Below, piece after piece: positions 6,233 through 9,643 of a stretch of DNA of 9,643 bases; positions within the stretch are counted from its first letter, which is position 1; each line of letters opens with the position of its first letter. The stretch lies in NCBI GenBank assembly GCA_025927935.1, contig JAICKM010000215.1, positions 1 through 9,643 of the forward strand, given 5' to 3'. The notes beneath the pieces were generated by a model. The model did no database searches and was not told the origin of the DNA. It worked only from the letters and a program-made list of their open reading frames with translations. This DNA comes from Chloroflexia bacterium (GTDB taxonomy: Bacteria > Chloroflexota > Chloroflexia > QHBQ01 > JADMIH01). Both the position numbers and the translations under genes were made by a program.

Positions 6233-7423
6233 ATGGGAACCAGCGATATTTATCGGGATAAACTGGAGCAGGCGAGCGCGCTGCTCAAGCAGCAGGACAT
6301 CGACCTCTGGCTGCTGTTCGTGCGCGAGACGGGCACGCTCAACGATCCCAGCCTGCCGCTGATCTGCGACCTCAGCTTCACCTGGGAGACGGCTGTGATG
6401 ATCAGTGCTACCGGGCGCCACACCGTGCTGGCGGGCCTGCACGACTGCGACAACGTGCGCGCCACCGGCCTGTTCTCGGAAGTGGTTCCCTATACCGACA
6501 GCATGACGGCGGCCTTCCGCGAATTGCTGGCCGCATACGACCCGCGCCGCATCGCGCTGAACTACTCGCCCAGTGACCCCTCCGCCGACGGCCTGACCCA
6601 CGGCATGTGGCTGCTCCTCGGCCAGATGCTGGCCGGGACGCCTTATGCCGACCGCCTGGAAAGCTCGGAAACGTTCCTGGGCCGCTTCCGCGCCACCAAG
6701 ACGCCCAGCGAACTGGCCCGGATGCGCGCCGCTCTGCGCGCCGCCGAAGAGATCTGGGCCACGACCGCTGCCTTCCTCAAGCCGGGCCAGAGCGAGGTCG
6801 AGGTGGCCGCATTCATGCACGGCGAATTGGACCGGCTGCGGCTCTGGACCTCCTGGGAACGGGACTTCTGCCCCATCGTCCACGCCGGGTCGGACTCGAC
6901 CACCGGCCATGCCCGGCCCGGCGAACGGCGCATCACCCCCGGTCGTCTGGTGAACATCGACTTTGGCGTGCTCAAAGACGGCTACTGCACCGACCAGCAG
7001 CGCATGTGGTACTGCCGCACGCTGGGCGAAAAGACGGTGCCCGCCGAAGTCACCCGCGCCTTCGACACCGTGGTGGGCGCGATCCAGGCCGCCGCGACCG
7101 TGTTACGCTCCGGCATCCGCGGCTACGAGGTGGACGCTATCGCCCGCCGCTTCGTGACTGACGCGGGCTACCCCGAATACCAGCACGCGCTGGGCCACAC
7201 CGTGGGCCGCACCACGCACGACGGCGGCCCCCTGCTCGGCCCGCGCTGGGACCGCTACGGCACCACCCCCGAAGGCGTGATCGAGGCCGGGCAGATCTAC
7301 ACACTGGAACTCGGCGTGGACACGCCCCAGGGTTACTGCGGCCTGGAAGAAGAGGTCCTGGTGACGGACCACGGCTGCGAATTCCTCTCCGCCCCGCAGA
7401 TGGAACTCATGTTTATCGAGTGA
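6233..7423 (+). CDS. M24 family metallopeptidase (Xaa-Pro aminopeptidase/dipeptidase-like)
   Basis: This 396-residue cytosolic protein has the two-domain creatinase/prolidase layout: an N-terminal domain to about residue 150 and a C-terminal pita-bread domain. The ATG at 6233 is preferred over an in-frame TTG at 6215 because GGGAG lies five bases upstream. All five dinuclear metal ligands are visible: D243 (NIDFGV), D254 (CTDQQR), H322 (ALGHTVG), E359 (YTLELGV) and E372 (GLEEEVLVT). H217 (PIVHAGSD) and H329 (TTHDGG) fit the conserved active-site histidines. It probably removes or hydrolyses residues next to proline, but M24 proteins also include creatinases and lyase-like members, so the exact substrate is open. 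It is a single-gene unit, divergent from the glycosidase operon and closed by a strong hairpin. Confidence 0.92.
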   Translation: MGTSDIYRDKLEQASALLKQQDIDLWLLFVRETGTLNDPSLPLICDLSFTWETAVMISATGRHTVLAGLHDCDNVRATGLFSEVVPYTDSMTAAFRELLAAYDPRRIALNYSPSDPSADGLTHGMWLLLGQMLAGTPYADRLESSETFLGRFRATKTPSELARMRAALRAAEEIWATTAAFLKPGQSEVEVAAFMHGELDRLRLWTSWERDFCPIVHAGSDSTTGHARPGERRITPGRLVNIDFGVLKDGYCTDQQRMWYCRTLGEKTVPAEVTRAFDTVVGAIQAAATVLRSGIRGYEVDAIARRFVTDAGYPEYQHALGHTVGRTTHDGGPLLGPRWDRYGTTPEGVIEAGQIYTLELGVDTPQGYCGLEEEVLVTDHGCEFLSAPQMELMFIE

Positions 7424-7453
7424 CGCGGCCCCAACGGAGGCGAGCAACTATTC

Positions 7454-7482
7454 AGGCGCCGCCGGATGATCCGGCGGCGCCT
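7454..7482 (+). terminator. Terminator of the M24 peptidase gene
   Basis: A perfect 13-base-pair GC-rich stem (7454-7466 with 7470-7482) with a TGA loop, 31 bases after the stop codon and followed by CGTTTATG. The T-tract is short, but the stem is the most stable in the window. Confidence 0.75.
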
Positions 7483-7514
7483 CGTTTATGCCCGTGTAAC
7501 GGTCACTGCTGGAT

Positions 7515-7529
7515 AAAAACCGGCGCCGG
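7515..7529 (-). terminator. Weak terminator candidate after the MarR-GNAT gene
   Basis: On the minus strand the palindrome CCGGCGCCGG (7520-7529) is followed by TTTTTATC. The stem is short (three or four pairs), so termination would be weak. Its surroundings resemble the stronger element at 8586-8630. Confidence 0.35.
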
Positions 7530-7547
7530 GGCTCAGGATCGGAAGAA

Positions 7548-8447
7548 TCACGAAAGGCGCTTTTCGAACCAGTGGTGGGCATACCGCTCGTCGTTGAAGG
7601 GCGCGACTTCCTGATATCCGCTCTCCCGGTACAAATGGATGGCTTCGTTCAGCGTGCGGTTCGTTTCCAGGTGCAGGACGGCGACGCCCATCTCCCTGGC
7701 GTGGCGCTCCAGTTCCTGAAGCAAACGCCGGCCCAGCCCCAGACCACGGGCGCGCTGCGCGACCCACATGCGCTTGATCTCCGCGGGAGCGTTCGCGTGC
7801 AGCTTCAACGCGCCACAGCCCACCGGCTCTTCGCGCAGCCGGGCGACGAGCAGCAGGCCGCGCGGCGGCGTAAGTTCGTGCGCATCTGCGGAAATGCTGC
7901 GGGCGGGATCGAACCCGGCCTCGAAGCGCTCGCCCAATTCGGCGAAGTACTGCGCCAAGCACCACCGGGCGTCCGGGCTGGTGGGATCGGCGGCGCCGAT
8001 CTGCACCATTGAGGCGATCAGCAGCCGCTCGATCTGCGCCATGGCCGCGGCCAGCTTGACGCGCTCCCGCTCGCCCAGCGGCTCCAGCAGCGAACGGGCA
8101 AACGTATCGGCCCGCTCATCCAGTTCGGATCGCTCACGCAGGCCGGCGTCGGTGAGATGGACCTGGCGCACCCGGCCATCGTGCCCGCTGGCCGCCACCG
8201 TAACCAGGCCCTGCCGCTCCAGCGAACGCAGCAGGCGGCTGACGTAAGCGGAATCCAGCCCCAACCGGCGCCGGAGCGCACGCACGGTAGCACCCTGTTC
8301 GCCAATCTCCCAGATCAGTCGTGCTTCGCCAAGCGGATGGTCGCGACCCAGGAAGTGGTCGTTTAATACGCCAATGCGCTCGGTCATGGTTCGATTAAAG
8401 CTGCGCACCTGTTCAACCAGTGGCAGGGTCTCAACCGGCATGTCCAT
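7548..8447 (-). CDS. MarR-family regulator fused to a GNAT acetyltransferase
   Basis: This 299-residue protein starts at ATG 8445-8447, with GGAGG six bases upstream; an in-frame ATG at 8474 has no such support. Residues about 10-150 form a MarR winged helix-turn-helix: ATVRALRRRLGLDSAYVSRLLRSLERQGLV is the DNA-binding helix pair (53-82) and GHDGRVRQVHLTDAG (88-102) the wing, with the usual D-x-R. Residues about 160-299 are a GNAT domain with the acetyl-CoA loop QRARGLGLGRRLL (231-243) and the C-terminal NEAIHLYRESGY (267-278). Such fusions are widespread; the regulator part likely senses a small molecule and the enzyme part acetylates an amine. The target is unknown. The promoter region holds a palindrome over the -10 box, which fits autorepression. 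Confidence 0.92.
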   Translation of the reverse strand: MDMPVETLPLVEQVRSFNRTMTERIGVLNDHFLGRDHPLGEARLIWEIGEQGATVRALRRRLGLDSAYVSRLLRSLERQGLVTVAASGHDGRVRQVHLTDAGLRERSELDERADTFARSLLEPLGERERVKLAAAMAQIERLLIASMVQIGAADPTSPDARWCLAQYFAELGERFEAGFDPARSISADAHELTPPRGLLLVARLREEPVGCGALKLHANAPAEIKRMWVAQRARGLGLGRRLLQELERHAREMGVAVLHLETNRTLNEAIHLYRESGYQEVAPFNDERYAHHWFEKRLS

Positions 8448-8483
8448 AACAAACCTCCAGACGTGCTCAAACAACTGCCTCTC

Positions 8484-8507
8484 ATTATCTGATTATAGTC
8501 AGATAAT
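8484..8507. promoter_or_regulatory. Palindromic operator overlapping the MarR-GNAT promoter
   Basis: ATTATCTGA (8484-8492) and TCAGATAAT (8499-8507) are perfect nine-base inverted repeats with a six-base centre. The palindrome covers the whole -10 box and the predicted transcription start. Size, symmetry and position are typical of MarR-family operators and suggest negative autoregulation. Confidence 0.65.
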
Positions 8508-8520
8508 TTGGACGATGCAA
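8492..8520 (-). promoter_or_regulatory. Promoter of the MarR-GNAT gene
   Basis: On the minus strand TTGCAT (8520-8515), a 17-base spacer and a perfect TATAAT (8497-8492). The predicted start near 8485 gives a leader of about 37 bases containing the GGAGG ribosome site. Confidence 0.6.
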
Positions 8521-8585
8521 GAGGATCTACGCACGAGATCAGCCGATGGTCGCCGTATGAGGTTTCGCCACAATGGGTTTTGCGC

Positions 8586-8630
8586 GATAAAAAACCGGCA
8601 CCGCTGGACAGAGCGGTGCCGGGTTCAGGA
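8586..8630 (-). repeat. Terminator-containing module, second copy of the element at 7512-7538
   Basis: Both elements have, on the plus strand, GATAAAAA(A)CCGGC at the left and GCCGGG plus TCAGGA at the right. They flank the MarR-GNAT gene in the same orientation, with a long stem here and a short one at 7512-7538. They may be two versions of a common genomic terminator or the borders of a gene cassette. Confidence 0.35.
8589..8622 (-). terminator. Rho-independent terminator on the minus strand, no obvious gene served
   Basis: A perfect 11-base-pair stem, CCGGCACCGCT (8595-8605) with AGCGGTGCCGG (8612-8622), six-base loop. On the minus strand it is followed at once by TTTTTTATC. No gene is seen ending into it from the right, so it may insulate the MarR promoter from antisense transcription, act as an attenuator, or end a small RNA. 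Confidence 0.65.
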
Positions 8631-8643
8631 AGGAGCGAAGATC

Positions 8644-8688
8644 ATGCGGCGCATGTGCATGGGTCCTCGTACCTGTTACGACGCCTGA
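8644..8688 (+). CDS. Candidate 14-residue micro-ORF with a strong ribosome site
   Basis: ATG 8644 opens a frame encoding MRRMCMGPRTCYDA, ending in TGA at 8686-8688. AGGAAGGAG (8627-8635) stands eight bases upstream, as good a ribosome site as any in the window, and the stem at 8595-8622 precedes it. Two cysteines are separated by five residues. No promoter is clearly seen upstream. It could be a leader peptide, a small peptide gene or chance. Confidence 0.3.
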   Translation: MRRMCMGPRTCYDA

Positions 8689-8753
8689 TGCCACGCCAAT
8701 ATTACAGCGGGCGACGGGCGGCGATTTGTTGCACTGGGAGCGGTATGGTATAA
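8688..8753 (+). CDS. Candidate 21-residue micro-ORF coupled to the preceding one
   Basis: Its ATG shares one base with the previous stop (TGATG), the usual arrangement of translational coupling. The frame encodes a peptide starting MPRQYYSGRR and ending ICCTGSGMV. Its end overlaps the -10 box of the glycosyltransferase promoter. It is supported only by the overlap and could be chance. Confidence 0.2.
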   Translation: MPRQYYSGRRAAICCTGSGMV

Positions 8754-8754
8754 T
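8726..8754 (+). promoter_or_regulatory. Promoter of the GT2 glycosyltransferase gene
   Basis: TTGTTG (8726-8731), a 17-base spacer and a perfect TATAAT (8749-8754) preceded by TGG, an extended -10. The predicted start near 8761 leaves a leader of about 74 bases. Confidence 0.6.
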
Positions 8755-8834
8755 CAGCACGCACGTTATAGCCTGCCCATGGACGGGTCCACGAAGTGCG
8801 GTAGGCACGCCAACAGGGAGATTCGGTTATTTAT

Positions 8835-9643
8835 ATGGGTAGTAATCCCGAGACAGACGCGCAAAAGATTGCTGGAAACGGTCCTGCCACAGAGACGAAA
8901 GAGAACCACCGGGCCGCCGCGCCGGTGCCCTGGGCCGAGCAGCCGGGCATCTTGCCCGCGGTGGACGCGGCGGGCAAGCCGCTCGCCACGGCGCCGGGGA
9001 TTTCGGTCTTCTTCCCCGCGTACAACGACGGCGGGACGATTGCCAGTATGGTGCTGGAGGCGCTGCACACCTGCGGCCGCGTGACCAACGACTACGAAGT
9101 CATCGTCATCGACGACGCCAGCACGGACTACACGCCGGAGATCCTCGACGACCTGGCGGCGCAGAATCCGCATGTGCGCGTCATCCACCACCAGCAGAAC
9201 GCGGGCTACGGCGGCGCACTGCGCTCCGGCTTCCAGGCGGCGAGCAAAGAACTCGTCTTCTACACCGACGGCGACGCGCAGTACGACCCGCGCGAACTCG
9301 TGATGCTGCTGTCGCGCATGGGGCCGCGCGTCGATATTGTACAGGGCTATAAGATCGAGCGCCACGACCCGATCTTCCGCATCATCATCGGCCGGGTGTA
9401 CCACTGGGGCGTGAAGATCCTGTTCGGCCTGCACGTGCGCGACACCGACTGCGACTTCCGCCTGATCCGCAAAAGCGCGCTAGACCGCATCACGCTGGAA
9501 TCAACCAGCGGCACGATCTGCGTGGAGCTGGTGAAGAAGCTACAGGACAGCGGCGCGCGCTTCGCCCAGGTGCCGGTCCATCATTATCATCGCGTGCATG
9601 GGCGGTCGCAGTTCTTCAACATTCCCCGGCTCTGGCGCACCGC
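8835..9643 (+). CDS. Family 2 glycosyltransferase, DPM1-like, 3' end outside the window
   Basis: The reading frame runs from ATG 8835 past the last base, giving 269 residues. GGGAG (8816-8820) is the ribosome site, with a longish gap of 14 bases; no better start exists. After a low-complexity, Ala/Pro-rich N-terminal tail of about 55 residues, the GT-A domain starts at ISVFFPAYNDGGTI (56-69), continues with VIVIDDASTDYTPEIL (89-104) and HHQQNAGYGGALRSGF (118-133), and has the metal-binding D-x-D in YTDGDAQYDP (143-152). Then come VQGYKIERHDP (169-179), DTDCDFRLIRKSAL (203-216) and a histidine-rich VHHYHRVHGRSQFF (248-261). This pattern fits enzymes that transfer sugars to polyprenyl phosphate or to cell-surface glycans from nucleotide sugars. 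The truncated C-terminus may carry membrane helices, which cannot be checked here. Confidence 0.9.
   Translation, partial: MGSNPETDAQKIAGNGPATETKENHRAAAPVPWAEQPGILPAVDAAGKPLATAPGISVFFPAYNDGGTIASMVLEALHTCGRVTNDYEVIVIDDASTDYTPEILDDLAAQNPHVRVIHHQQNAGYGGALRSGFQAASKELVFYTDGDAQYDPRELVMLLSRMGPRVDIVQGYKIERHDPIFRIIIGRVYHWGVKILFGLHVRDTDCDFRLIRKSALDRITLESTSGTICVELVKKLQDSGARFAQVPVHHYHRVHGRSQFFNIPRLWRT

Noticed and set aside
6209..6910. A 233-residue open frame on the minus strand opposite the M24 peptidase
   Set aside because: Antisense shadow; all M24 metal ligands are in the plus-strand frame.
8766..9434. A 222-residue open frame on the minus strand opposite the glycosyltransferase
   Set aside because: Antisense shadow; it would also be a candidate for the orphan terminator at 8589-8622, but it has no motif and opposes a clear GT2 domain.

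Overview
The window is GC-rich, with short intergenic gaps, Shine-Dalgarno-led GTG/ATG starts and at least one probable leaderless gene. The gene set (actinobacterial/Chloroflexi-style GGPP synthase, secreted beta-rich protein with a C-terminal CKNGGWQ...GDC tail, MarR-GNAT fusion, HicB-DinB fusion, M24 peptidase) best fits a member of the Chloroflexota, perhaps Anaerolineae-like. That assignment is inferred from remembered family distributions, not from a marker gene. No rRNA, tRNA, CRISPR array, transposase or phage gene is visible.

Layout: (1) 1-395, minus strand, the N-terminal part of a conserved protein of unknown function, cut by the window edge, with its own consensus-like promoter. 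(2) 396-681, a divergent intergenic region holding a long imperfect inverted repeat. (3) 682-2387, plus strand, a two-gene unit: a short-chain polyprenyl diphosphate synthase starting at or next to its transcription start, and a small HEHAH zinc-metalloprotease-like protein overlapping it by four bases. (4) 2388-3023, a non-coding stretch with an AT-rich island and two promoter candidates. (5) 3024-3866, plus, a secreted protein ending in a cysteine-containing tail, closed by a hairpin shared with the convergent operon. (6) 3966-6059, minus, a GH63/mannosylglycerate-hydrolase-like (alpha/alpha)6 glycosidase followed after 9 bases by a HicB-like/DinB fusion. (7) 6233-7423, plus, an M24 metallopeptidase with a strong terminator. 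(8) 7548-8447, minus, a MarR-GNAT fusion whose promoter contains a perfect palindrome over the -10 box. (9) 8448-8834, intergenic, with a minus-strand terminator and two very short candidate ORFs. (10) 8835-9643, plus, a GT2 glycosyltransferase cut by the window edge.

Most neighbours look like independent housekeeping or accessory transcription units, not one large system. The two pairs that look co-translated or co-transcribed are prenyl synthase plus metalloprotease-like protein, and glycosidase plus HicB-DinB. The most unusual observation is in the glycosidase: a motif that I remember as N-terminal in this family (xYxxxWLWDSA) is missing from the N-terminus and appears instead just before the C-terminal catalytic segment. 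No clear previously undescribed multi-gene system was found; the candidates worth checking are listed as findings.
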